From Pedobacter sp. KBS0701 (GTDB lineage Bacteria > Bacteroidota > Bacteroidia > Sphingobacteriales > Sphingobacteriaceae): a DNA stretch of 64,000 nucleotides. The DNA lies in the NCBI RefSeq assembly GCF_005938645.2, contig NZ_CP042171.1, positions 2,604,001 through 2,668,000 of the forward strand, written 5' to 3'. The number at the start of each line of letters is the position of its first letter. Position 1 is the stretch's first letter. Position numbers and translations under genes: made by a program. Positions 26,249-36,400 of this stretch are shown piece after piece. The notes beneath the pieces are model-generated. The model ran no database searches. It was not told the DNA's origin and was given only the letters and a program-made list of their open reading frames with translations.

Positions 26249-26670
26249 CTACGCATGTCCAAGCTGATCGTCCCAACCCTCATGAGCCTGTATGCTTTCG
26301 CGTACTGCATGCAATGCAGGAAGATCAAGCAGACAGCCCTGGCTTTCGCAACGGGCATGATCTTTTTCATCCAAGAGAATGGTTCCGATCACTTCGCCAT
26401 TTTCTGCTATTCATACCGGGCATCTCCCAACGGACGAATGTCATACAATTTTTCTTTGCCCTCTACTGCTACTGCTATTCTGAACTGTTCCATGTTTTGT
26501 GATTTGTTGGCTGAATTATTTTCTGTTTCTTCCGGCTTTTCATCACCGGTCCCGTCCTGCTGAAATCTAGCATCCAGTTCATCGGTCTCTGCGGTAACGG
26601 CAGGATCCATGAGCACTTTTTGCTCCCCCCCTTCTTTTTTGGGCTGCAGCTGGTCTTTGATGGCTTCCAT
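26249..26670 (-). pseudogene. Hypothetical protein, one-base frameshift
   Basis: From the ATG at 26670 the frame is open for 87 codons (MEAIKDQLQPKKEGG ... FRIAVAVEGKEKLYDIRPL) to a stop at 26407. Shifting by one base at about 26418 continues an equally protein-like reading, AENGEVIGTILLDEKDHARC ... LHAVRESIQAHEGWDDQLGH, to a stop at 26249-26251. The join restores YE-AENGE. Ordinary unknown protein of about 140 aa. Either broken or a sequence error. Confidence 0.6.
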
Positions 26671-26885
26671 GTTTACAGTTTTCTATTAAACAATTTTCCA
26701 AGCATTTGGTTCGCCTATGGCAACTTATTTTAATTGTTAAACCGAGAATGTAACAAGTCATTCTCAACTTCAAAAGAATTAGTGCCTTATCACAATAATC
26801 CTTTTCGGATTTTGGAAAATTCCATCACACCGTATTCTTGCAAAAAACATAGGGATTAAAGCAATTTAATCCCTGTTCTACGCTA

Positions 26886-27152
26886 TTACTGACCGGTATC
26901 CAAGCCGCGTCCGGTTTTATGCTGCAGTTCATCTATACGCTTTGAAGCCTCCGATTTGGTCAGGTTTTCATCAAATTCCTCACCGGCCTCATCAGAAAGC
27001 GTCTTTAAATAAGACCCCTGCGCTCCCGTCATCGGCTCACCGCCTGTGGTCCAATCATCAGGATTTTTAACCGTATTATCACCAGTAATTCCATTACCGG
27101 CATTTCCCGGGCCCTGCCCGCCACTAACCTTTTTGTTTTCTTCGCTATTCAT
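26886..27152 (-). CDS. DUF3072 protein
   Basis: 88 aa from the ATG at 27152 (MNSEENKKV); three ATGs in a row precede it, and a further start at 27200 gives 104 aa. The C-terminal half carries the DUF3072 signature GAQGSYLKTLSDEAGEEFDE and LTKSEASKRIDELQ.KTGRG. This is a small, soluble, widespread protein of unknown function, often annotated near stress genes. The N-terminal third is Gly/Asn-rich and probably unstructured. Confidence 0.85.
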   Translation of the reverse strand: MNSEENKKVSGGQGPGNAGNGITGDNTVKNPDDWTTGGEPMTGAQGSYLKTLSDEAGEEFDENLTKSEASKRIDELQHKTGRGLDTGQ

Positions 27153-27270
27153 CATCATATTATTTATATTCCTTCCATCAAACAAACCAAAAGGAGTCAA
27201 AGTTTGATTTATTCTCTTTAGGAATGGAGATTAGTCTACTAAATAGTTTTGCTGCCTTATCCTATTCATC

Positions 27271-27579
27271 TCAATAAACACCCTATGGATTAATGTTAGC
27301 GACAGTTTCGAAAATACCGAGGAAAGGCGGCTGTTTTATGTCGCCCTGACCCGCGCCCGCCACCAGGTCTATCTTCAATATCATCCACATAATATGAACA
27401 AATTCTTAGCAGAACTTATCCAGGACCATGGCATTGCTGAGGGACAAACCGCTCAGCAGAAATGCCCAAGCTGCGACGGCATTATGACAGCCAGAAGTTC
27501 AGATAAGTGAAAGTTTCGGGGATGCAGCAATTATCCTCGCTGCAAACAGGTTACGTGCGAGGCTGCTATTGCAAAATAA
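27271..27579 (+). pseudogene. UvrD-type helicase C-terminal remnant
   Basis: The + frame reads NTEERRLFYVALTRARHQVY (helicase motif VI), FLAELIQDHG, and then a topoisomerase-type zinc finger CPSCDGIMTARSSDK-stop-KFRGCSNYPRCKQ. The stop is TGA at 27508-27510, where Gly (GGA) is expected. The helicase core upstream is missing. This is the tail of a superfamily 1 helicase with a C-terminal zinc-finger extension, truncated at 5' and interrupted by one stop. Confidence 0.75.
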
Positions 27580-27901
27580 ACATGAAGACAAAGAAGCTCA
27601 TTAAAAGAACCTAAAAAATTGGACTGTCTATATTTAGGTGTGTACTTCGGTGGAAGTGGTTCCTCCCCACTGTTGGTAGTCGACCTGTGTAAGGAAAATT
27701 TTCGGTTACAAAACATCCCTTTAACCAACTACTTGCGTACACTTCTTCAGGATCCCAATCGATATTGAATTTTACCACCAAAAGTGGGGAAGAGCCTGGA
27801 AGTGACCGATTATATAAGGCTAGGTTTCTACTACATTATTCCAACATCAATAATGTAGTCACCCCCAATTGTTTTATATCTAATGGTCTTATCTGTAGCG
27901 T
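27580..27901. other. Intergenic, no gene seen
   Basis: 322 bases between the helicase remnant and the next leftward gene. No frame or family likeness was seen on either strand, and no obvious terminator. Confidence 0.5.
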
Positions 27902-28642
27902 TCATAATTTCTTAAATTTTTCTTGATACTCTCCATCTATTAAAAAACATAAGAAGACATGTCCTTCAAATTCATCTATATAGTAGGTTCCAAAAAATTT
28001 CCGCCCTTCTTTGTCAACACTGAGTTTATAAAATGCATGTTCATGACCGAATTGAATATCGTCATTTACGTTAGTAAATCTTATGGTATCATTGCCTATT
28101 ATCCATTTTCGCTTACTTGTGAGCGCATTAAAAAGTAGAGTTTTATCGATTTTTTTTTCAATCCTTTTTAATGAATAATAGGTGTAATAATCACTGTCTA
28201 TCTGCAGTACCATGTTATTTACTGACAAGGATATAATTTTGAATTTCGCCTTTTCAGTTAGAATTTCGTTATTGCTAATCTGATAACTATACGCGGCTAC
28301 GCTTGAATTTGATCTTCCTCGAGTAATTAGCTTATTAGAAATCGAAACAAAATTAAGGAAAGCTGGAACGATTTTCACATTCCAAAGAGACTTTGGAGCA
28401 CCCTCTTTTAACATCCAAATTTGCTTTAATGTTGTATCTTGATCATCTATCATAACTTTAATTTTCGAGACTGTGGCCAACATAAAATAATAAAAAGAAA
28501 AAATATCAAGCGTTTCATAAAAGTGAATTAAAAACCTAGAGCTTCTAAGATATGTTACATTCCGGCTATTGCCCAGGGTGGCATCTGTGACCCCGTGCTG
28601 ACTAAAGGTACGGTATATTCTGGCTCTGGTACATAAAACCAT
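27902..28642 (-). CDS. Hypothetical protein, uncertain start
   Basis: 246 codons as an open frame. The first ~50 residues look unlike the rest, and the natural start may be the ATG at Met54 (LATVSKIKVMIDD) or Met64. The body alternates charged and aromatic beta-strand-like stretches (DSDYYTYYSLKRIEKKIDK, FFGTYYIDEFEGHVFLCFLI). No family is recognised. It is AT-rich relative to the chromosome-like genes nearby, which suggests acquisition. It follows the decayed segment and may itself be accessory. Confidence 0.5.
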   Translation of the reverse strand: MVLCTRARIYRTFSQHGVTDATLGNSRNVTYLRSSRFLIHFYETLDIFSFYYFMLATVSKIKVMIDDQDTTLKQIWMLKEGAPKSLWNVKIVPAFLNFVSISNKLITRGRSNSSVAAYSYQISNNEILTEKAKFKIISLSVNNMVLQIDSDYYTYYSLKRIEKKIDKTLLFNALTSKRKWIIGNDTIRFTNVNDDIQFGHEHAFYKLSVDKEGRKFFGTYYIDEFEGHVFLCFLIDGEYQEKFKKL

Positions 28643-28753
28643 CGGGCAGAGTTACGCCCGACGTTGCAGATCTCGCTTTCACCAATATAAACCGACACAA
28701 TAAACCAACGTCATACACCTGATATACTATGCTAAACTTTTTAAAATCGATTG

Positions 28754-29365
28754 TTATTTCCGCACGCACCATGTGGTCATTGCCCTCATGTTCTGTACGT
28801 TTGTAGTCTTAATCGGCTCGTGAATCTGTCCGCCAAGTTTCTTGGTGAGTCTCACCAACATTTCCTGGTTAACCAAGAACCGCTCTGATCCGTCAGGGAG
28901 AATATACCTCCCATTTCCGATAAAACGGACCAGTGATTCAATACCGATTTCTGAGGCCAGCCGACAGAAGAAATATCCACCTGGTCTAAGTACGCGCCAC
29001 ATGGAGTTTAATATCGCTTCAAAATGTTCCTGGTTTTCTGCAAAATGGAGTACAGCAGAACTGATGACCAGATCAAAACTTTCATTTTCAAATGGTAATT
29101 GTTCCACAAGCCCTAATTTGAAGTTTTCTTCGGGATTGATATGAGCAAAGGCACTTGCCAGATTTTTAAGCTGTACTATCGCTTCAGGATTCTGATCTAC
29201 CCCATAAACCTGTGCACCACTTCTTAAAAAGTAAAGCAGGTTTCTTCCCGTACCACATCCAGCATCCAAAACAGTTTCGCACCCATCATAAGTGCCTTTT
29301 AATAGCTGGTCGAATAAATAAATATCAATGTTTCCGAAGGTTTCCCGTATATGCTCGCTTTTCAT
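28754..29365 (-). CDS. SAM-dependent methyltransferase (class I)
   Basis: 203 aa class I methyltransferase. Motif I VLDAGCGTGRNLLYFL (about 32-47), acidic post-I residues VYGVDQNPEA, motif IV SFDLVISSAVLHFAE and post-motif VLRPGGYFFCRLA are all visible. The substrate cannot be inferred; the fold matches small-molecule (ubiquinone/rebeccamycin type) methyltransferases. It has no operon partner within 100 bases. Confidence 0.9.
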   Translation of the reverse strand: MKSEHIRETFGNIDIYLFDQLLKGTYDGCETVLDAGCGTGRNLLYFLRSGAQVYGVDQNPEAIVQLKNLASAFAHINPEENFKLGLVEQLPFENESFDLVISSAVLHFAENQEHFEAILNSMWRVLRPGGYFFCRLASEIGIESLVRFIGNGRYILPDGSERFLVNQEMLVRLTKKLGGQIHEPIKTTNVQNMRAMTTWCVRK

Positions 29366-29660
29366 CTCTGATGCAAAGATAATTACAAATAGTCCAGCAG
29401 GAACACTGCTGCCAAAAAAAACAAACTCGTTACAACCAATTTTCTTGCATCAGCCATTCGATTGTCGTGTTTACTTAGTGGCTTAATTTCGTTTCAGCTA
29501 CTATCGCCGGAAGATTTATGATGGCATATCTATGAACAGCCTATTGTTATTGTTAGCCCAAGATATGTAGTACCAGACTTGCCCAATGCAAAGGTGAAAT
29601 TAAACAAACAAGATTTACAGATTCACTAACTTTTTGAATTCCTGTTTTAGTACGAAGCCG
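29366..29660. other. Intergenic, no gene seen
   Basis: 295 bases with no supported coding sequence on either strand. It presumably holds the methyltransferase promoter. Confidence 0.4.
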
Positions 29661-29927
29661 TTACTTAGAAACTTGATCGAACCCTTCGCCGAAGAATTCT
29701 GCAAGCGTGATGTCCAATGCGGCGAGTACTTTGAGTAATGACGAGAAATACAAATCCTCCCCATTTTCATAGCGCCAAAGCTGCGTACGGTTAAGATCAT
29801 GTTTAAAGGCAAATTTCTCATAATTCCGTTCCCCTTTAGCTTCTCTAAGCGAACGAATTCGTGCTCCAACCAATTTCAGAACTTCCTGTATATTCTCGCT
29901 CTCCTCTTCGTTTTTGGCTCTACTCAT
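29661..29927 (-). CDS. XRE-family DNA-binding protein
   Basis: 88 aa from the ATG at 29927 (MSRAKNEEESENIQ); a longer frame to 30032 adds a hydrophobic stretch and is unlikely. The HTH is VGARIRSLREAKGERNYEKF and FAFKHDLNRTQLWRYENGED, followed by LLKVLAALDITLAEFF, a normal Cro/CI-type domain. It is divergent from the alpha-CTD-like gene at 30045, with a 117-base shared promoter region. Confidence 0.85.
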   Translation of the reverse strand: MSRAKNEEESENIQEVLKLVGARIRSLREAKGERNYEKFAFKHDLNRTQLWRYENGEDLYFSSLLKVLAALDITLAEFFGEGFDQVSK

Positions 29928-30044
29928 AACGTAAAGTAAACCAAAATGATGCGCGAGAGGTACCTCTAAAAAGAAACAGCACAATAGATACATCTTATTA
30001 GAAACAAAAAATGTATCTTTATCACACGTCATGCAATTAAAAAT

Positions 30045-30284
30045 ATGGAAATTCAGGAATTATTACACACCCCTATTAACAGACTTGGTTTCAGTACTGG
30101 TTTTTGCAAAATTTGTGAGTCCATGAATTTCACCACGCTACTAGATGTAACTTCTATTTCGCCTGAACAATTAATTAATAAAGGAGGGTTTAGCTACAGC
30201 TGGCTAGGAGAACTCAGCGGCTACTTAGATAAGAAAGGATTATTGCATCTATTGCAAAAACTACAGGAAAAAAATTACGGTTAA
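30045..30284 (+). CDS. Alpha-CTD/helix-hairpin-helix-like small protein
   Basis: 79 aa. The sequence INRLGFSTGFCKICESMNFT, TLLDVTSISPEQLINKGGFS and LGELSGYLDKKGLLHLL fits the helix-hairpin-helix of the RNA polymerase alpha C-terminal domain in a stand-alone form. Such proteins may bind DNA or polymerase. The last 71 bases overlap the RteC-like gene tail-to-tail on the other strand. It is divergent from the XRE gene. The fold call is from pattern only. Confidence 0.6.
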   Translation: MEIQELLHTPINRLGFSTGFCKICESMNFTTLLDVTSISPEQLINKGGFSYSWLGELSGYLDKKGLLHLLQKLQEKNYG

Positions 30285-31362
30285 TCCGCTGAACCATACG
30301 TTGTAAAAGGTCCCGCACGCGGGCAGCAGTATGTTGATCAATACTATAAAATTCTTTACTGAGACTTCCTGGAGAAATAACCGATTGTCTTTTACTTTGA
30401 TAATGACCGGCAACACTTTTAAAAATGAATTGGAGATTCTGAGTGGCGAAAACACTTTCCTCATATAATAACCTAATCAGGCAGGAAAGGTGTGCGACCG
30501 ACATCTCCAGTGGTATTTTGGGAACCGCCACTTCATCTTTATTACATACAGCTTTTTCTGTCAGCAAAATCTCTTCCTGCAACCAATCCGTTATCATCGT
30601 TTTTATGGAAGGCCAAGCCGGATTATAAACCCAATTTTTCACTTCAGGTAATGACATCATCAAGGCTTTCTGCTCCATTAGATAATCAAGCCTTTCATTT
30701 TTATCCCCAAGGTATCCAGGGGAATTCCGAATAGTATCCTGAAGATAAACCAAGAAGGAAAGGTTATTGAAATTCGAACGGACCAGTAATGAAACCAGCG
30801 GAATCTCCCCGGCTGTCGATAAAGCGTCGGATTCCAATAGTTGATTGGTGATATACCCAAAATAATGTAATGAACGAAAGCTAAATTCCACCGCCCCGAT
30901 GTGATCAGACATCAGGGTAAACCACTTGGATAGGCATAAACTCAGAGCAGCATCAATATTACCCGACCGCAGTATTTTTCGGACCGCATTAATATTCCCG
31001 CTAAGTTGCGAAACCAGTCTTTGATGATACATTGCAGGTGCAACTGCATCCTCGTTAAAATATTTGGAACAGTATTTCTGCAGATGATCGATCAGCGCTA
31101 AAAATTCATTTTGGGAACTGAAGTATTGTTTTGGATTTGGCGAATGAGATAATCGAGTAGAGATAGTCGATATAACTTCAATGTGATAATGAAAATAACG
31201 CACCAGGCTGCTCTCGGGGATATTGGAAAATAATACATCTTCCCATGCTTGAAAGATTTGCCCGAACCGAGTTTTAAGATCAGTTCGGGCAGTTGTGTTG
31301 CTGTTGGAATATATTTGCTCAATCAAAATTTCTTCTATATCCTTCAGTTCATTTTTAAGCAT
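30214..31362 (-). CDS. RteC-domain regulatory protein
   Basis: 382 aa from the ATG at 31362 (MLKNELKDIEEILIE, behind an AGGAAA-like ribosome site); the open frame continues to a TTG at 31395. The C-terminal third matches RteC: MSVAHLSCLIRLLYEESVF, KSVAGHYQSKRQSVISPGSL, then RVRDLLQRMVQRINR. RteC-type proteins act in excision and transfer regulation of Bacteroides conjugative transposons, and the family also occurs outside such elements. No integrase or tra gene is in this window. It lies 35 bases downstream of a 47-aa small ORF and near a LanB locus. Confidence 0.75.
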   Translation of the reverse strand: MLKNELKDIEEILIEQIYSNSNTTARTDLKTRFGQIFQAWEDVLFSNIPESSLVRYFHYHIEVISTISTRLSHSPNPKQYFSSQNEFLALIDHLQKYCSKYFNEDAVAPAMYHQRLVSQLSGNINAVRKILRSGNIDAALSLCLSKWFTLMSDHIGAVEFSFRSLHYFGYITNQLLESDALSTAGEIPLVSLLVRSNFNNLSFLVYLQDTIRNSPGYLGDKNERLDYLMEQKALMMSLPEVKNWVYNPAWPSIKTMITDWLQEEILLTEKAVCNKDEVAVPKIPLEMSVAHLSCLIRLLYEESVFATQNLQFIFKSVAGHYQSKRQSVISPGSLSKEFYSIDQHTAARVRDLLQRMVQRINRNFFPVVFAIDAIILSYLSSR

Positions 31363-31396
31363 AGCGAGGTGATTTCCTGGTGCGTCACGACTCAAT

Positions 31397-31540
31397 TTAC
31401 TTTTTGAAAATATGAGTGCTGGTTATTGTACCAGTAGCGGCGGTGGTATCCGTTTCTGATATATTACCGTTGCGCTGGAATGTCCCGTAGCGACTGTAAG
31501 TTTGTGTTCTTTTTTGCGGAAGTTTTTTGGATTTTGTCAT
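31397..31540 (-). CDS. 47-aa Thr-rich small ORF, possible RiPP precursor
   Basis: MTKSKKLPQKRTQTYSRYGT then FQRNGNISET and a Thr/Ser-dense tail (DTTAATGTITSTHIFKK). The N-terminus is basic and the C-terminal third contains 8 Thr and 1 Ser (of 18 residues) and no Cys. It ends 35 bases upstream of the RteC-like start and is divergent from the LytS kinase at 31639. The full-length LanB dehydratase lies 1.9 kb away. Seen: the frame and its composition. Inferred: that the Thr/Ser tail is the LanB substrate. It could also be an ordinary small protein, or chance. Confidence 0.45.
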   Translation of the reverse strand: MTKSKKLPQKRTQTYSRYGTFQRNGNISETDTTAATGTITSTHIFKK

Positions 31541-31638
31541 GATTTCTATTTTTTATGTTTAAATTAATATGAATTTGATGTGAATGCACATTTATTACAG
31601 ATCTCTAATGTTTCGAGGTATAAACAGCTATTTTAGCC

Positions 31639-32727
31639 ATGGATTTATTTAAGCTTCCAATCAAGAAATTCTCATCTAACATACTAGCGATTCATGTTAT
31701 TTGTTGGTCAGCCTTCATAGCGTACGAGCTTTCAATAGTCTATTTTACCATAGGAACGATAGAAAGTCCTTACATCTATTTTATTTATTACCCAATTAAC
31801 ATTTGTTTTTTCTACCTCTATGTGACGCTATTAAACCATACAATCATCGGTTGGAAGGTCAATTTTCTTAAATTGATTATCGGCTATTTCGTATTAGCTG
31901 TGCTGTATCTTTTGTTAAAGTATACAGCAGATTGTTTGTTGGAAGATCCACCCAACAGAACGGGAAAATCTTATGTATATATTGGAGCATTCGCTCCCCG
32001 GAATATAATAAGAGGTCTGAATTTTACCATATTAGGAACTTTTTATTGGTCTGCCAGTCATATTTCATATTTCCACAAAAAATTTCAACAATCTGAAAAC
32101 AAAAAGCTAGCAATAGAAAAAACCAATGCAGAATTAGAAACACAGCTAGCGAAAACACACAACGCATACCTCCAACAACAGATCAACCCACACATGCTCT
32201 TCAATGCTCTTAACTTCGTCTATAACAATACACAAAAATACTCCGAAGACGCAGCCCACTGTATATGGCTACTTTCAGAGATCATGCGCTTCAGCCTGGA
32301 AGAAGCAGGTTCCGATGGAAAAATAAAATTAGCCAGAGAAGTCGAGCAGATTGAAAACCTCGTGGCCATCAACCGATACCGTTTTAGAGAGCCCTTATAC
32401 CTCAGTGTAGAAATTGGAAACGATTTGAACAGTTACAAAATCATTCCATTGATCTTACTTACCCTAACTGAAAATATATTTAAACATGGGAATTTAACCG
32501 ATCCCAAGTCACCCGCAAAGATTCAACTATCTACGGACGAAACCGGAAAGTTAACTTTTCACAGCCTGAATCTGAAAAAATCAAAGAACGGACATGCCCG
32601 CGAGCGAAAAGCACTAGGCCTTCAAAACATCAGGCTCCGGCTGGATTCATTCTACAAAGACAACTACACCCTTCAGATTAACGAACCGGGCGAATATTAT
32701 GAACTCACTTTAACCCTCCGATTATGA
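31639..32727 (+). CDS. LytS-family sensor histidine kinase
   Basis: 362 aa. Four N-terminal TM helices (residues ~15-130) form the sensor; a coiled coil leads to the His_kinase domain with QQINPHMLFNALNFVYNN (phosphoacceptor His about 180) and FSLEEAG. The C-terminal ATPase region has LTLTENIFKHG and a glycine-box GLQNIRLRLDSFY. This is the LytS/YehU subclass, which pairs with LytTR regulators. The stop overlaps the next start by 4 bases (ATGA), a translational coupling. Confidence 0.92.
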   Translation: MDLFKLPIKKFSSNILAIHVICWSAFIAYELSIVYFTIGTIESPYIYFIYYPINICFFYLYVTLLNHTIIGWKVNFLKLIIGYFVLAVLYLLLKYTADCLLEDPPNRTGKSYVYIGAFAPRNIIRGLNFTILGTFYWSASHISYFHKKFQQSENKKLAIEKTNAELETQLAKTHNAYLQQQINPHMLFNALNFVYNNTQKYSEDAAHCIWLLSEIMRFSLEEAGSDGKIKLAREVEQIENLVAINRYRFREPLYLSVEIGNDLNSYKIIPLILLTLTENIFKHGNLTDPKSPAKIQLSTDETGKLTFHSLNLKKSKNGHARERKALGLQNIRLRLDSFYKDNYTLQINEPGEYYELTLTLRL

Positions 32728-33461
32728 ACTTAAACTGTTATATCATTGACGACGAATACCATTCGATCGAGGTATTGGATAAATATGTTAATCAAACGCC
32801 AGGGCTAAAACTCGTTGGCAGTTCCACAAACCCACTACTCGCGCTTGAAGAACTGTGCCACGTCCCCACACCGGACATTATCCTGTTAGACGTTGACATG
32901 CCCCAATTGAATGGCCTGGATGTGGCAGACCTCATTGGTTCAGCCTCCAACATTATTTTTACCACTTCCTACCGGGAGTATGCACCGGAAGCATTTGAAA
33001 AAGATGCGGTAGATTACCTGCTCAAACCTATCCATTACTCCAGGTTTTTAAAGGCGGTTACCAAAGTACGGTCCAACCTCAGCAGTCAGACCACTCATGT
33101 TGCCTCTAGTCCTTTCTTTTTTGTGAAAAGCAATATTAAAGGAAAATTCAACCGCATCACCATCGCGGATATCCGTTACATCGAAAACATCGGCAACTAC
33201 ATCACTATCCACATGAAAGATGAACCAGTAACGACTTACCTCACCTTGGCAGAAGTCCTAACGAAACTACCTGAAGATAATTTTTCGAGAATACACCAAT
33301 CTTTTATCGTCAACCACGCCCTTATTCAATCCTTAGAATATGGCCAGCTCAGGCTAACAGGTGGAGAGACCATTCCAATCGGCGTGACTTACCGTTCCGC
33401 CTTCCGTGAAAAGGTCCAACCGGCCTTACTGATCAGTAAAAGAGACCGGAGTAATCATTAG
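32724..33461 (+). CDS. LytTR-family response regulator
   Basis: 245 aa. The receiver domain has IIDDEYHSIE, phosphoacceptor Asp in IILLDVDMPQLNG and the Lys of DYLLKPIHY. The C-terminal LytTR DNA-binding domain has IRYIENIGNYITIHMKD, DNFSRIHQSFIVNHA and LTGGETIPIGVTYR. It forms a two-component system with the coupled kinase. Its 3' end overlaps the LanB gene end by 4 bases in tail-to-tail orientation. Confidence 0.92.
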   Translation: MNLNCYIIDDEYHSIEVLDKYVNQTPGLKLVGSSTNPLLALEELCHVPTPDIILLDVDMPQLNGLDVADLIGSASNIIFTTSYREYAPEAFEKDAVDYLLKPIHYSRFLKAVTKVRSNLSSQTTHVASSPFFFVKSNIKGKFNRITIADIRYIENIGNYITIHMKDEPVTTYLTLAEVLTKLPEDNFSRIHQSFIVNHALIQSLEYGQLRLTGGETIPIGVTYRSAFREKVQPALLISKRDRSNH

Positions 33462-36400
33462 CCCCGAGGTTTTTCGCGGGCCAAACATGAACTCATATAC
33501 TTTTGCAGGCAATAGTAAACCAGCAACTCCTGCTGTCTTTGTTTAACCGAAAAAGCCCTGTTCATCTGCATATGCACCAAATCAGCCAAAAGCCGCATTT
33601 TCTTTTCAACGGAATAGCGCTTTGTAAGGTTATCTAAAACTGTCATTTGCTTCAAAACCGGAGAAAAATGTTTGGCCAAGCCCTCATTTTTCACCAAGTC
33701 CGCTATAGTTGACTTCTTCTTCCTATACTGTCCATCCATTGCCACCGTAAGCGGTTTATCCGCCCTGAACTCTGCCATAAACTGATCCCTAACCTTTGTG
33801 CTATAATCCAGCGCATCAGCCCGGTCAGGGAAGAAACAACCGATCATGTGCATGGCAGTCAGGACAGCCACATCAAATTCGTTAAACGGGAGGCTATTGT
33901 TTTCCCTGAGTTTTAACAGCAAAACAGCAAAATGGCTTCCAGCGCCGAAAAGCTTTTCCACATCCGAAATAAGATCAGCGCCATACCGTTCTATTTCCCT
34001 CCGGTACGTGTCCCCCTGAAAATCCCGGATCAGTTTATCGTGCCCGGACGATTGAATTTTCTTCCGCAAGGCCACCAGCAAACCACCCAGGTCGGCTTCT
34101 TCCGCCCGTATTCGCAAGCGGAGGTGATAACCTTTGTCATTATAACGGATAAAAAACCAGTTTTTGATCCGCTTGGCGTAACGCTTGATAAACGGAAAAA
34201 CAATTTTGACCAGTATTTCATCTGACGCCCTTGGAATACAGAAAATTTTGAGGTACAGCCAATCACTCCCCATTAAAAAATCACGTTGCGCCTCACCATC
34301 AGAAAGTACACCATCCGCTTTCGTTCCCTTAAACACTTGCTGGTCATGTGCCAAAAAAGCAATCATCTGCCCGGCTACCGGTTTCCTGCCCGAAAGAACA
34401 GACCGGTCAGGCCATAAATATTCCTGAACCGTAATCCGCTTTAGCCCCTGAATGCATTCCATAAAAAATTTTGCCTCTATTGTATTGGCCAGGTCAAAAA
34501 CCAACTGCTGGTCGGTTGCCCCCAATGAAATGTGGCGGGGCAAGCGGTGCCTGCTGCGAAACCCATCCAGGGCATTCCTCCAATCAAGGGGATCACCTGC
34601 AGATAAAATCTCGAGATCAGCCTCCTTAAAACTCCATTTGGCCAGACAGAGGATTACCTTTCGGTAACAGACCCGCGGATAAAAAGGCAGTCCCGGAAAA
34701 AAACTTTCCAGACTAAAGGAAAGCCCAGCCTGTATCCCCTGATATTGCAGATCACACAACAACCTGAAAACCGGCGAATGGTTGTTCCGGAAGTTATAGG
34801 CCGTAGCCAGGCGTGGAATAACCCTTTTCTTCAGTTTCGACGACTCCAGGATCAGTTCATCCCCCTCCAGCGAAAGCAAAAGTTCACCGGGAAGGATGAG
34901 TTTTTCATCCCCCTGAGCCGGAAAGACATTTAACGGTATTTCATAAGGATATATAGCCCTGCGGCGATTGATATTATCCACGTGCAAATCAGACTGCTGG
35001 GCAATGTCCGCAAAAACAACGTCAGGATTTGCGGCAGCCTCTCTTTCCGCCAGCGCTTTGCAAAAATCATGCACCGGTTCACTAAAACAGGAAAACCTTC
35101 CGATCAGCGAAGTGGCCGTTACCCCACCCGAACTTTCAATGATCAGGTGCTCACCCGTCGAGCGGTATAGGAGCGCCTGCGTCTGGGGTAAAGGCAAAAC
35201 CGTTTTTTTCAGATTTTCCAGTTCGGTGACATCCGCCTCGCTGATCTGCAGCGGCGCCCAGGGATCACGAAGGCGGTCCCCTACCCACAGCCTGAACACC
35301 AACTGCTGGACAGCCCGCCACCCAAGCGTGCGGTTCTGATCTTCAGGTTTAGGAAAAGGAATGTCTTCCAGGATATCCTGATTAGGCATAACCGGGTCCA
35401 TATCCCCGTAATGCAGTCCCCCATCAGGATCCAAAGCCAGCAGCAAAGGCACCTTTTCCTGATCAAAGCGGGCACGGAAGTCACGGATAAAACGCGACAG
35501 ATCCGCAGGCTGCTCCGCATTTGATAATAACTGAAGTACATGGACAGCTTTGGACAGTCCCACCTGTTCAGCACGATCAGGTCCTCCAGTATGGTTTGGC
35601 CTTTCCAGGGCAGCATAAAATGGCTGGACAAGAGGTTTATTTTCCCGTGCAATTTCCCGGATATCCCCGGCCAAAGCCGATAGTGATGCTTCACCCGATA
35701 AGGGAATCCTGCTATAATTTTTCCAGAAAACATTCCAGCCGGGTACACTCAAAAAATCCTCGATGACTTCATTACTGATTATTTTGCCTTGAGTATCATC
35801 GAAAACCGCTCCGGCTTTAAGCAAAAACTGGATGTATTCTTCCGCTTCTCCCTCTGAACAATCACTATGCTGCATAACCCAGTTCAAGACCAGATCCCTG
35901 GAGATCTTTTTTGAAGATAAAAATGAAAAGAGCTGTACATTGAATTTTTCGGCTGCTATCCCCTGCAAAGAAAAGCTAAACTCCCCCCTATCATCCAAAG
36001 ATGACTTCGTATAGCGCAAAACGTCATTAAACCGATACAGCGCAGGGTTGGCGATTATTTCTTCTGGCAGGTCAGCCTCCGCCCTGTTCTTCAGTTTCCT
36101 TAAAAATTCCTGGTCTGGCAATAGGTGAAGTGCCGATTCATCGCTTCCGGCAAGCCTAACCTGACCGCCTCCTCCCCAATGGAGTAAAGTAAAAGAAGAA
36201 AAGCTCCCAAAAGGCGTGGGCCGGAAGCACATCCGGTTATAATATCTGTACAGCGTATGCTTTTGCCTATCAGAGAGTTGATCGAAATCAAATCCTTTTT
36301 TTTCAAGCGAGGTATAAAACTCCACACTGGCCAGGAAAACGGCATTTCGGAAAGCCTGTTCCTGAAGCACCTCAGGCAAACGCGAAAGATCATACCCGCT

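Noticed and set aside
26177-26563. 128-codon rightward frame
   Set aside because: Antisense shadow of the frameshifted protein at 26249-26670; codon pattern follows the minus strand.
30214-31362. RteC-like gene as proof of a conjugative transposon
   Set aside because: No integrase, relaxase or transfer gene is present in the window; the RteC domain alone does not show an element.
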